A model generated the notes under the pieces. The model was given only the letters and a program-made list of their open reading frames with translations, had not been told where the DNA came from and searched no databases. A stretch of DNA of 64,000 nucleotides from positions 16,875,428 to 16,939,427 of the forward strand of contig NC_084803.1 of assembly GCF_963583255.1 (NCBI RefSeq). Reading direction: 5' to 3'. Position numbers and translations under genes: made by a program. This document shows positions 1-11,185 of the stretch, piece by piece; the stretch's first letter is position 1, and each line of letters starts with the position of its first letter. The DNA is from Pyrus communis. Lineage: Eukaryota; Streptophyta; Magnoliopsida; Rosales; Rosaceae.

Positions 1-80
1 CTTGTGAGGCCAATGAGCCTGGTTTCATGAATTGGGTTGAAGAGCTCTGTTCTCGCTGAAGGCAGTACGGACGACGACAT
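1..80 (-). CDS. Possible 5' end of a divergent gene (partial, runs off the window)
   Basis: On the minus strand an ATG at 80-78 opens a frame that stays open to the window edge. It gives about 26 codons beginning MSSSVLPSARTELFNP. It lies about 245 bases upstream of the start of the plus-strand DUF829 gene, so the stretch between them would be a bidirectional promoter. An open run of 26 codons is weak evidence and I recognise no family. The longer minus frame that overlaps 25-591 has no ATG-supported family match and is treated as a shadow. Sequence left of the window is needed to decide. Confidence 0.22.
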   Translation of the reverse strand, partial: MSSSVLPSARTELFNPIHETRLIGLT

Positions 81-324
81 CGCAATGGCTGTGAATACCT
101 CTCAAATCTTTGGGTGTAAAATGGGAAAGTTCTCGACTTTTCTGTGGCTGGTGTAAGTTATGCGTCGTGGAGGGAGGAGATCCCGCATGATTATACGGTC
201 TGTCGTTTCTCGTGCTTGGATATACGATGTCGTTTTGTTTGATAATCTCTAGGTGATCACGGTCGTGCGCTCTTCCTCTTCGTCTACAACCCAACTGCTC
301 CAACCGAAAATTTTCATTTGCTCC

Positions 325-2190
325 ATGGAAGCTCCGGCGAGAATTCTCAGTCTCAATCGCCAGCTCTTTGCCAGAACGACGCCGTTCGCCTTCGCTTTCT
401 CCCCAAAACTCCGTCGGCCCGCAAATTCGTCGCTTATATTTCACACTCTCGCTCCAAACGGCGTCGGCAAAAGAACCCCCTTTTCTCTTTCGCTCGCGCA
501 GTCGCACTCCTCGTTCTGCTTCAATCCGAACCCCTTCAAATCCCTCCCCCTTTCTCTCTCCTCTCAGTCGCCGTTCATCAGCTTCAACCACTCTCTCTCA
601 CCCTCAAACGACGACGTTTCCACCTCGGATCGGGCGTTCCACGGTGACGTTGACGGAAATGTGGGTTCTTTCGGGACCCACAGCCGTGAAGTGAGAGTGG
701 TGTTGCTCGGCTGGCTCGGCGCCAAGACAAAGCATCTGAAGAGGTACGTGGAATGGTACAACTCCAGAGGCATTCACGCGGTGACCTTCGTCGTTGCTCC
801 GAGAGAGGTGCTCTGGTTTGATTTGGGCCGCCGGGTCGAAAATCGGGTTTCAGACTTGGCCCGGGAGCTGGCTTCGTGGGTGGAGGATGGCGGAGAAAGG
901 TCTTTGCTTTTTCACACTTTCAGCAATACGGGTTGGTTTGTGTAGGTACTCTTTGTTTGAATGTGATTGCTTTGTGTTCCTGCTTTCATGGGTTGCCAAT
1001 TTCAGGTTTTTAGAGGTTGCTTATGGCAGTTAGTTTGTTGCAGGTATGGTGCCATTCTTGAAATTCTGCAGAGGAGGCAAAACCTGATGGAGAAGATTAA
1101 AGGGTGTGTGGTTGATTCAGGAGCAGCTGAACCTTTTAATCCTAAGGTTTTTTTGACATGGTTTAATCGGATTTTTAAGTATCGATTGATTGCTATCGAA
1201 TAACATAAGAACTGTTTTTTGACATGGTTTAATTGGATGGATTTGTTTGCTTAGATTGAATTTAGGATCTGCTTTTGATTGGATTACCTATTTTTTGGAA
1301 TCTGAAATGACTTACTGCTTATTAGAATGCAACAAAGCACCCTGCAATGCAAATTCGCTTTGGTTTCTCTGCATTTTGATTGAATCTGCAATGTAATCTG
1401 AGGAATGTTTTTGAATCTAATTCGCCAAATATTTCAAATATGTTGGTTTTATATATTTGTTTTTGTTTTATGGTTATACATCAATGTGAGTTCAACTTGA
1501 GCTATATGTTATGGATTCAGAAGGGCATCGTTGTGCTTTGCATTTATGGTGCTGTGTGCAAATGATAACCTTCTCTAACCTTAACAGGTGTGGGCATCGG
1601 GATTTTCTGCTGCGATTTTGAAAAAACGCAGCTCTTTAACAAGCGCTGCAATTGAGGCTGGAGAATTAAATGAGTCGGAAGATGCAGCAAGCTTGTCAAA
1701 GCTGCAAGAAGAGAAGCCTCCACTAGTCGAAGCCGTGGTTTTACTGATATTAGAGAAGCTGTTTTCAGTTGTTCTAAAGTTTCCTGATGTGGATAAGTAA
1801 GCAATGTTTGTTTTTGATTTAAATGCTTGTAAATCATAGATGATATATAACTTGATGTTCAAGATAATGTGCAGAACTTTTCAATTAAAAGGTATATGAT
1901 TGACTTTTGTATTGTTTTCGTGCAGGAGGTTAACGAAGGTAGTTTCTATTCTTTCAGAAAACAGTCCTGATTGCCCACAGCTTTACCTATACAGTACTGC
2001 TGATAAAGTCGTTCCACACCAGTCAATTGAGTCGTTCATGGCTGAGCAAAAGAGGAAGGGTAGAATTGTACGGTCCTTCAATTTCAGCACAACACCTCAT
2101 GTGGATCACTTCAGGAATTTCCCTGACATATACTCTTCAGAGCTCGACGGTTTCTTGAAAGATTGTTTAACTACAGTCAAGACGATGTAA
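325..2190 (+). CDS. DUF829 / TMEM53-like alpha/beta-hydrolase family protein
   Basis: Four exons with GT-AG junctions: 325-941, 1044-1146, 1588-1796 and 1926-2190. Together they give 1194 nt, or 397 aa. The start is the ATG at 325; the frame extends to a GTG at 253, which is not a plausible plant start. Residues 1 to about 95 are rich in Ser, Phe, Pro and basic residues and poor in acid, consistent with an organelle (probably plastid) transit peptide. The rest matches the DUF829 (TMEM53) fold: [17 protein letters not shown], then the region around HTFSNTGW, then [10 protein letters not shown] and HVDHFRNFP. The Asp and His of the last two motifs sit where the acid and His of an alpha/beta-hydrolase triad would be. 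Substrate and role are not established for plant members. A dead copy of exon 4 lies at 4981-5240. Confidence 0.9.
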
Positions 2191-3188
2191 ACTCTGCAAA
2201 TGCAGATTATTGTGTAGAAGTCATTCTATTTAAACATCGGCTGGTGTGTTGTCAATAGGAACACGTCCGAGGTTATAAAGTGTCGATGCGTTCAGTTCTA
2301 ATGCAGCAAATGCCAATAATTTTGCAGTCTATTAGTTCACAGCAAAGATCTGCTGGGCTGGAAGGACAGTCTAACATACTGTGTTTAACTACCGATGGGA
2401 GATAGAGAGCTTGTTTAAAGAACTCAAATGTCCTTGTTGGAAAGAAAAGTTATCTAACGCTTCTTTTGAACTTTGCAGATCTTACCGGTTCTTCATGCTT
2501 GCATTGTTAGAGTAGTAGATATATTTTTTACAACCCGATATTATTATCTACTCAATTTACGAGTAAAATGATCCGATTGGGTCAAGGAGGCATGCGCACT
2601 AGCACAAACAACTAATTTAACTCACGTCTACGTAGTAGACTAGAAGTAAATTTGGAATGATGATTCAACCGTTTGCTACCAATTTATTGATGTAAGGTTG
2701 GGGCATGTAACACTATAGATGCCAATAAATGAGCGCTCTGAGGTCATGTTTTCAAATAACTCTGTTTCTGTAATTTTTGTATTCAATTGTCACTTAATAC
2801 TACGGTTTAGTGGTATGTTTTCTTCACTTGTAAGTGAGAGGTTTTAGATTCGAGTTAAAGACGAATTTGAACCACATTATTGTTAGCTCATTATAAGACT
2901 AAACTCACTTCCTCTCTAGATAGGGTAGACAATATTGTTTGTTAAAAAATAAAAATAAAAACTCTCTTCAGCAGCTCAAGGAGCAAGAACACATGGCCCT
3001 ACTAACCAAGATTTGAAAACCCGACCCGGCAAATACATAAGCAAGATGTCCAGGTTCTTTATCTTCCTTAGCCGACAACCAAAAACATCAACGCTTTCAG
3101 GCTTTTTCTGAAAAAAAGGATTCTAAAAAATAAGAGATACGGAAAGAGATAGACTTTTGCTTCTGCTGTTCGGAGTTGCGCATCAAAA
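2191..3188. other. 3' UTR and intergenic spacer with no further gene seen
   Basis: The first about 150 bases are the 3' UTR of the DUF829 gene. Part of it is conserved in the relic copy at about 5120-5240. The rest is AT-rich spacer with no coding signature. The sequence immediately before 3189 is purine-rich and forms the 5' UTR or proximal promoter of the first PPAT gene. No clear TATA element or transposon ends were seen. Confidence 0.5.
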
Positions 3189-4837
3189 ATGGCGATTTTG
3201 GAGGATTCGCTGGTGAGCTCCAAGCTCTCTCCGCCCAATACATACGGAGCCGTCGTTCTCGGCGGCACCTTCGACCGATTACACAACGGTCATCGCCTGT
3301 TTCTCAAGGTATGTTTCTTCATCTTTTCCCTTATATATACTTCTTGCATGTGAATTTTAAGATTAATGGTTTGATGGAAATGGAAGCAGGCGGCGGCGGA
3401 GCTGGCAAGGGATCGGATTGTGGTCGGAATTTGCGACGGACCCATGTTGACTAACAAGCAGGTTCTTAGCTTTCATCCATCATTCATTCATATTTTACGA
3501 ATTTTGTGGATTAATTCGAAGTGGTTTAGTTGGTGTTAGCATTGATTTTCCCGAAAGGCTTTAAAATTTTAACTATTGTCTTGATAAGGTAGATTTCGAT
3601 GTTAATGTTGCGGTTTATGTTCCGAATATGGCAGTTTGCTGATTTGATACAACCCATTGAGGAAAGGAGCAATAGTGTTGAGAATTACATCAAGGTATTA
3701 TGCTCCATGAATTTGTTTGTATTGCGATTTAATTGGTGTGTATTGCAAGAAGAGATAGAAATGGTTTGATGACCTTTCGGAAGCATAAAATTTGGAAAGT
3801 ATGGAGGATTTCAAATACTCAAAGGAAAATACGGTGTTATAGTTCACGTGGAAAAACTTTCTTCTCAATCCGTAATAAAAAAAAGTATCGGAATGTTCTA
3901 TTTTTATGTTTTTTAACATTTGATCCAACACAATTAAGAATAAGTTGCAATGCAGCTCATTCTGTTGTAGCTGTTGTTGTGGGTTTGAACAGGTTCATGT
4001 GTTTGGCCACCGTATGTATGTCCATACCGCTTTCATCTCTTTATATCTCAATTTTCAGGGTGACATTTGCTAGTATTTCAATTTTGGTAAAGGTTACAGA
4101 AAGTAGACTGCGTGGCGGTATTTATGGACCATCAACCCTGCTATCTCAGGAGGATAATGCATTCAATAATTTCTGTGTTGTTTTCCTGCGCCGTTGTTGT
4201 GTCGTAGAAAATGCATACTTCTCTTATGTTCTATAATGATAATTTCAGTTCTCAGTTTCTTACGAATATTTGCAGTCTATCAAGCAGGGGCTGGTAGTGC
4301 AAGTTGAACCTATTACGGACCCCTATGGTCCCTCAATAGTCGATGAGAATTTAGAGGCAATTGTTGTCAGGTTTGTTTCAGATTTCCATCTTTTTCTTTT
4401 GGTCTTTGCTTCAGTCTTGAGGTCCGGTAGGTTTCAAGGACAAATTCCATGTGACCATGAATTGTAGATCATCACCCGCTTTAAAATTCAAAATGTTGGT
4501 AGAGGTATTTCTTCACTAATTATGTAGATTTAATTTCTGGCAGCAAGGAGACTTTACCGGGGGGACTGTCTGTTAATAAGAAGAGAGTTGACCGAGGTCT
4601 CTCACAGCTTAAGGTAGTTGGTCGCTGCAAATTCGATATCTTCCCGACATTAACATATTAAAAGTAGACTATTTTCTATTACTTTGAAAACCTTTGTGGC
4701 GGTTAGGCCTCAATTTAGTCTGTTTCGTGCAGATTGAAGTTGTAGATCTAGTGTCCGAAGGATCTAGTGGAGATAAGCTTAGTTCAACATCATTAAGGAA
4801 GCTTGAGGCGGAGAAGGCCAAGATCCGACCGCTATGA
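3189..4837 (+). CDS. COAD: Phosphopantetheine adenylyltransferase, copy 1
   Basis: Six exons: 3189-3308, 3390-3461, 3635-3694, 4276-4370, 4544-4613 and 4733-4837. They give 522 nt, or 173 aa, close to the usual length for plant CoaD. The enzyme transfers AMP from ATP to 4'-phosphopantetheine to make dephospho-CoA, the penultimate step of coenzyme A synthesis. The nucleotidyltransferase signature [11 protein letters not shown] is at residues 25-35 and contains the HxGH ATP-binding motif (HNGH). Other family blocks are [24 protein letters not shown] and GGLSVNKKR. No transit peptide is evident, which fits a cytosolic enzyme. All junctions keep frame and there is no internal stop. The C-terminus ends at TGA, with a slightly divergent tail compared with copy 2. 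Confidence 0.95.
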
Positions 4838-4980
4838 TAAGTTGTTATTTACCGAAAAGTGTACGTGAAACTATGCAAGTGCAATCCGTCCCGTTCGAAG
4901 ACTTGAGGCGGAAAAATTGTACGAAAATAAGATTTAGAAGAGTGTATCTGTGCCGAAAACAATCAAACTGGATCGTGCAG

Positions 4981-5240
4981 TGATCCATAAGCCAATTGAG
5001 CTGTTCGTTGCAGAGCGAAGAAGATGAGTGAAATGGTAACGTCCTTCAATTTCGGCTTATCAACGCATGTGGATCGCTTCGGGACATTCCCCCAACATAC
5101 ACTCTTCAAAGTTAGACCGTTTCTTATGTAAAAATTCTGCAAATGCAGATTGTGTTGTTTGATTTACTGCTGGTGTTTTATCAATAGGAACATGTCTGAG
5201 GTTTTAACCGAGTCCTCAGTGCAGTAAATGTCAATAAAAT
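4981..5240 (+). pseudogene. Relic of DUF829/TMEM53-like exon 4 plus 3' UTR
   Basis: This stretch aligns along its length with exon 4 and the 3' UTR of the DUF829 gene (about 2000-2320). Shared blocks include ccaattgag, tccttcaattt, catgtggatc, ctcttca and, after the stop, tctgcaaatgcagatt. The frame is broken by TGA and TAA codons and by at least one indel. Translations of the pieces still read HKPIELFVAE and STHVDRFGTFP. No upstream exons were found. It sits between the two PPAT genes, exactly where a second DUF829 gene would be expected after tandem duplication of a DUF829-PPAT pair. Confidence 0.85.
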
Positions 5241-6418
5241 GTCTGCTTTTTTTTTTTTGGGTCTCCGTAAAAGTTTCAGAAGTCAATGTCCATATCCATA
5301 TGTTCTCCCATGACAAGGGAAGAGCATAAACAAAGGATCCAAGGCCAGGGGTTCTGTAATGTGCTTACCAAACAAGGTAATGCATTTAATATCGTTTGCT
5401 ATGTAAGACCCTGATTTTATTATTATTTATAATTAGATATTTATAGAGTGATTTTGTTTACATTTAGAACTCGTGTTTATAGATAGAATCTCTTGTATTT
5501 ATATAAAGTCGTCTCATTACTAAGTGGTCCAGCTTGAGAACGAACCGAATCTTTGATGGGCTGATTTTAAACGGGTCAATGAGGTTGAGTCGACCTGTTT
5601 AATATTTTGAATCTGTATACTCTCTCTTTTTATTAGTAGAAAATTTCCAAAATTCGAATCTCCTTTTAGATAATATATTTTTTATTTTGCAGGATTGAAC
5701 AGAACCTAGGTCTAATTGGTACTTGAGATGTCACAATTTTTTCTGTTGGTCTCCTTTTCTCAAGGTTTCAAGCCCCATTTTTCACCCTACACAATTCTAG
5801 ATGCTGTGCCTTGAAAGGATATGCATGGCCGAACACCGATACAAATCCAATTGAGACATTGCCACTTGGTATGTGTCATCTCATCATGCCTGCAATTCTA
5901 GCCATGTGACACATCATCTGCCCACTCACCACTTGTTGCCGACTCTGCTCCCATATAAGGGGTTTAGGGTAACCTAGAGTCTTGCTATAGCTTCGGGATC
6001 CAGGTATTTTTTTCGTGTTCTATTGTATATTTTTACCGTGATTTTTTTGTTTATGATTCAATGTTTACATTCATTCCAACTGTGAATTGGTAATGTTTAC
6101 TGTTGAAAATGTATTAGCACTCTAAGTCCGCACTTCACCTTTATAAATACACAAGGGAAAAAACTGTATTAGTAAAATGGTATTTTTGAAGCGTCAACTT
6201 TCCGTTGAAAATTGTTCTTGGGTTTTCTTGGTTTGCACATTTGATAACCTTTTGTTGTTGAAAGATGCTCTCTCCTAATCCTCAATAAGGAGCGAGGAAA
6301 GTCCTTATTCCTCCCTTTCATCGTGCAAACATCATAATCATAATCGTTTAATCACTCCCTAAGCTGTTGATAACTGTTCTGAAGATTGTAGATCTTGTGA
6401 ATTTGTTTGTTTGACAGT

Positions 6419-6461
<43 letters not shown>

Positions 6462-6723
6462 CATGGGCTCAACTGCTGGTTATATTGGTTGGTTATCATG
6501 CATGCATCCTTCTGGAGTTTTTTTTGTTCAGTTTTCCACTTCTATTTGCTTGTGATTTCGCTTAAACATGCGCAGTTTTGAAACTGGCTTTATATTATCG
6601 TAGGCATTTTATTTAACTTCGAACCTAGTCGAAGTGAGACGTGAGGAAAGTAGTGGTGTAAGTGTTGCTGACCCCTTAAAGGTTTTTGCATGCAAGTTAT
6701 CTTGAGGAGCTGCTGCAGTGAAG
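5241..6723. other. Intergenic region and probable promoter of PPAT copy 2
   Basis: AT-rich spacer containing a TA microsatellite (6423-6458). At about 5953 is catataaggg, a TATA-like element. It is followed by gatccag then gtattttttt (donor-like, about 6002). A ctgctgcag acceptor-like site lies six bases before the ATG at 6724. This would fit a 5' UTR intron in the second PPAT gene. That is inference only and would need transcript data. Confidence 0.35.
6423..6458. repeat. (TA)n microsatellite
   Basis: An uninterrupted run of about 18 TA dinucleotides, likely polymorphic in length. Confidence 0.95.
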
Positions 6724-8429
6724 ATGGCGACTTCTGATGTTATGGCGAATTACAAGCTCTCTCCGCCGAATACTTATGGAGCCGTGGTTCTTGGCGGCAC
6801 CTTCGACCGCTTACACAACGGCCATCGATATTTTCTCAAGGTCTCTTCTCCGTTTTAGTTTTTGTGTTTTCACTTTTTGGGTTTGTGGATTTTGAGATGA
6901 TGAAAAATAATGGTGGTGGTGGAAATGGAACCAGGCCGCGACGGACTTGGCTAGGGATCGAGTTGTGGTTGGAATTTGCGACGGACCTATGTTGGCCAAC
7001 AAACAGGTTTATATTAATCATCCTTCAGCTTTTCTGTGATTTCATGTATTTACAGTTTAATTCCAATCTTAATCATAATTTGTTTTCAGTGTGTTTAATG
7101 TATCCATTATTTATTTTTAAATTTTGGCAGTTTGCTGAGTTGATACAACCCGTTGAGGAAAGGATGAATAATGTTGAAAATTACCTCAAGGTATGTACTT
7201 GGAATTTTTTAATATTTATATTGGATTTAATGTACAAGTACTTACAAAAGAGATTTTGGGTTTGAATTTTAAGTAGAAATTAAGTGTTGAATGAGAAGAT
7301 ATAAACATTTGATGTAGTTAGAGAATATAGTCAAAGAAAAATGCTTATTTACAACAATACATCTGAAATTCAACTCAAGTATTACTTAACCTCTTGAAAA
7401 CATCAAATCTTTTTACTTAACCTCTTAAAACTCAATTTGTGGCTCAGTTGTGCTATGCCGTTAAAGTTTGTCAAAACTGTTTACGTGGCACAGATCTGAC
7501 CCCCATTGTTAAGAAAAATTTATGTATAGATTTTGAGATTAAGGACAAAGTGAGACGTGAGTTGATGAGTTGAATCTTAGCGGAGTTAAGTAACAACTAG
7601 CAATATTTGAGTTTGAAGGAGTTAAACAAGCTCGAGTTAAATTTCAAGGAATGTAATTGTAATTAACCTTTCAACTTCAGTTCACAAAGCTATAAAAGTA
7701 AACTCACTACTTTCATGTCTTTAATCTGTTCTCATTTTTTTCAGAAATTTTGTTTTTTGTTTTGTTTAATGTCGTGGAATGACACTCTTAGTCCTCAAAT
7801 TTTTGCCAAAAATTGCAGTCTATCACGCCGTCGCTTGAAGTGCAAGTTCAACCTATTACGGATCCCTATGGCCCTGCAATAGTTGATGAGAATCTGGAGG
7901 CAATTGTTGTCAGGTTCGTTGCAGATTGATTACATCCCTGTGTTAACATTTCAATTCAGTTACAATGTCCCCGAGTAGCGGTTTATCGAAAAAATGTACT
8001 GTAACCCTCATCACGCTCGCCTTTGCTACACTCTTGAAGTCTATAAGGTGGCATAATGTGCATTTTCGGGTCTCCGTCTTACTGTTGGCAGGCGTTATTT
8101 CTTCCCTAGCTAATTTTGTAGATTTGATTTCTGGCAGCAAGGAGGCGCTAGACGGCGGACTGTCTGTTAATAAGAAGAGAGCTGAGGAAGGCCTTCCGCA
8201 GCTTAAGGTTTGAGTTGGCTGCCGTGAACTTATCATTTTATGATATACTAATCGTAAAAATGTAGACTTCAATTTCTTTGAAAAATATTCTTTTTTAGGC
8301 CTTGATTTTTTGGGTATTCTGCAGATTGAAGCTGTAGATCTGTATTCTGGATCCGGCGGAGATAGGCCGAGTTCATCATCGTTGAGGAAGCGTGAGGCGG
8401 AGAAGGCCAAGAACTACCAGCCAGCATAA
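6724..8429 (+). CDS. COAD: Phosphopantetheine adenylyltransferase, copy 2
   Basis: Six exons: 6724-6840, 6935-7006, 7131-7190, 7819-7913, 8138-8207 and 8325-8429. They give 519 nt, or 172 aa. Exons 2 to 6 have exactly the same lengths and phases as in copy 1 (72, 60, 95, 70, 105), and the proteins are closely similar. The HxGH motif ([11 protein letters not shown]), [24 protein letters not shown] and GGLSVNKKR are all intact. Function is as for copy 1: formation of dephospho-CoA. Introns have diverged in length and sequence. AATAAA-type poly(A) signals follow at about 8458 and 8508. The short block tgtatctgtgc is shared between the 3' UTRs of both copies. Both copies look functional. Confidence 0.95.
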
Positions 8430-9037
8430 TTAAACCAAGTTCTTATTTCTAAAAAAAATAAAACTACTCAAGTCTCACATTAGAAGGGTTGAGGGTGGAA
8501 AATGTATTAAATAAAATGTGTAAAAGTGTATCTGTGCAGAAAATAGGTCGCACTTCTTCAAGAAGTTGTCTTTCTAGCAATCTTGAGTTATGATCTCCAC
8601 TTGAGAAATTAATAAAATGCTTTCAGACGAATACTTTGCACTTCTTTCTAGCAATATTAAGTAGAGAAATGATTTCTACCCATTTTTACACGCTCCAGTT
8701 TATTTCTATATTTCAGATTCTAATAGACCAAAATTCGTAGCTATAACTATAAGCAACTTCTTTTGGAGGATGACATCTAACCCAACTGAAGAAGCATAGC
8801 AGGTGGTGAAGCATTTGAATTGCCCATATGATACTCTGCAAAGACCCTTAACTCCCCATCATAGCAGCTAGTGAAGCATTTGAGGCCATCACAGGAGGGC
8901 TAAAAGGTCATGTTTAGCTCTATAGTCTTGCAAGAAATTATTTTATAATGAACAGTGTCATACTATATTTTATATCATATTCAACTGAGGAGGCCAAAGA
9001 GTTATAGATCAAAACATAGCCTTTTGACAAAAAAATC
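8430..9037. other. 3' UTR of PPAT copy 2 and spacer
   Basis: No coding signal. A segment near 8810-8840 (cccatatgatactctgcaaagaccc) recurs in diverged form just beyond the MITE at about 9490-9520, so the MITE is flanked by related host sequence. Confidence 0.4.
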
Positions 9038-9483
9038 CATCTCCAACCGAAGGGGCTATTTTTAAGTCTCCTCAATAATTTATTATTTTAATTGAATTAA
9101 TATGGTTAATTAAACTAAACAACCATATTAAAATAAGGTTTCAGACATATTTTGAGTGCCACTTGTCGCTAAATTAATAAGCATCCAGATTTCTTATCTT
9201 TATATAATGAAAAGGATGTGAAAAATTGGTAAATAATTGAAATAAAATGAAGTAAGATAGTATGAAATGGTGAAAAAGATGTGAGAAATGTGGTAGAAAT
9301 GACTTAGGTATTTATAGAAAAAAATTTCGTCTAAAAAAAATCTAGCAATAACATGATGTCAGGTTGCATCTATTTGGGGTGGGTTATAAGACTGGCTGCT
9401 CTTGGCCAACTCTTTGGCCGGTTCTCCAATTTTTAGCATGGTGGGGCTCACGAGCCTTTTGGCCTAGCCATCGGTTGGAGATG
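9038..9483. mobile_element. MITE-like element with inverted ends
   Basis: The left end catctccaaccgaaggggcta (9038-9058) is the near-complement of the right end tagccatcggttggagatg (9465-9483). The interior is AT-rich and non-coding. The length (about 446 bp) and the imperfect terminal inverted repeats fit a non-autonomous DNA transposon, possibly hAT-type. The target duplication was not resolved. Confidence 0.55.
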
Positions 9484-11099
9484 ACCTGAGTTGCCCATTT
9501 GACACTCTGCAAAGACCTTTAACTCCTCATGATGATAAGTGTGACTCTATAATATGAATGGTAACAGTTCGGCACTGAGACGGAAATGTGTGCTCAGAAA
9601 TGAAATGTTCCAAATGTTCCTGTAAATTCTTGGTCCAATGGCCATTCTCATAACCACGAAAATTAATCATATTCATAACTGCAAATTTATTAACCATTGG
9701 AGATCATCCATAACCATACTCATGGGGTAACAGATTCCTCATCAGTTAAGGGTAACAGATTCCCCATCAATTAAAGGTTATATCTATCTTCGTCAATACA
9801 AAAAATATATTAGTTCAGTTGACGCACTATAATTTTGTAGAGACTAATTTTGTCATTAAATATTCACCAACTTCTTGATTGTGAGACTCTTGAAGAGAGA
9901 CAATAAACTTGGAACATTTTATGTGAAATGATTTAATGAACGGATCTTGTAGAGTATAATTATTAAAGTATTGAATTTAAAGCATTGATGATGTTGGCTA
10001 ATCTTCTATATCTCTCATAAGTATCATTGAATTCTCATTGATTTTGATTCAAAACTTTGAACTTTCTCACAAAATGAAACTTCCAGAAAGCAACTTTTGT
10101 ATTCCCAAGATGAAGGGTTCCACGAATAATGAATATAAATAATATATATATATATTACTATTATATTTTATACAAATTATGTTACATACAATATAATATT
10201 TGGGTCGTATTTGGTGACAAATATATGGATCGGAAGCTCTTATACCATATCCAAAACCATAACAGAATGATATTCACAGTATTTCATCATATCCAAAATA
10301 TAACCGATTTTTATCTCAAAATCCATTTCATTCGGACGAATATCTACGGTTATCGAGTTTAATGGTTTGAATTGCCACCCCATCATTTGGTATCACTAAT
10401 TCATGTGTTACAATGATGTAGACGACATGATTGATCATGGACCTAGGTTACAATATCAATAAAATGTACGTGTCAAACATGAGTTCATAGTAATAATATA
10501 TAGCAATGTTATTACACTGAAAAATTGCTTATGGCAAATAATTAAGAGAGTAATTAACTAGTCTATCGCATCAGTGCCTCAAGTTAATCACATTGTATGC
10601 AGTGCCACGTGAGCTATTTACGATTGCATGAGAGAATTCAAATGTTTAATTTATAAAAATGACACATAATGGTAAGTGATTAATTTAAGCAGACATGACA
10701 TGTCATGTGCATGCCCGTGAGTCTCCCTCATCAAGAACCCTTTAGCAGTACCATTACCATATTCATTAAGCTATGCCTTTCCCTTAACAGTAAAGATTAG
10801 CACTGCATTTAGGGTTTTGGTTGGCGTACACTGTACATGTATTAAAAAAAAAAAATGTTCCTGTCAAAATACATCCTTTATCCATTTTACAAATCTGAAG
10901 TTTCTGAAATCTGAAATCTTGTCCCTGGTTTTAGCAATCCCAACCTTAAAGTCAATCAAGGACAATCCGAGTCCCCTTCAGAATTTTGCTTACAAGGTTT
11001 CATGTCCAGCACAATTCCTACCTAATTATTAGTTAATTAAGCCAGAAGCCCCTTAACAAACTTGAAAAAACAAATGCAAATTTTGCCTCAACACATTCA
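9484..11099. other. AT-rich intergenic region upstream of the laccase
   Basis: No gene recognised. The repeated phrase gtaacagattcc occurs twice near 9727-9765. A TA-rich tract lies near 10135-10165. The last few hundred bases are presumably the laccase promoter. Confidence 0.4.
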
Positions 11100-11107
11100 T
11101 ATAAATA
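11100..11107 (+). promoter_or_regulatory. TATA box of the laccase gene
   Basis: TATAAATA lies 79 bases upstream of the laccase ATG at 11186, at the spacing expected for a plant core promoter with a short leader. Confidence 0.65.
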
Positions 11108-11185
11108 TTTGGCATCTTAGTCTCCATGCCTCAGTGCCTCTTCACATAAACATTTAAGAAGCTGTGATCAAACGAGAGAATCGAA

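Noticed and set aside
253..324. Upstream start for the DUF829 protein
   Set aside because: The extension begins at a GTG; the first in-frame ATG is at 325.
25..591. 188-codon minus-strand frame overlapping DUF829 exon 1
   Set aside because: Arg/Glu-rich composition is the antisense of the Ser/Phe-rich transit peptide. There is no recognisable family, and the plus-strand gene explains the region.
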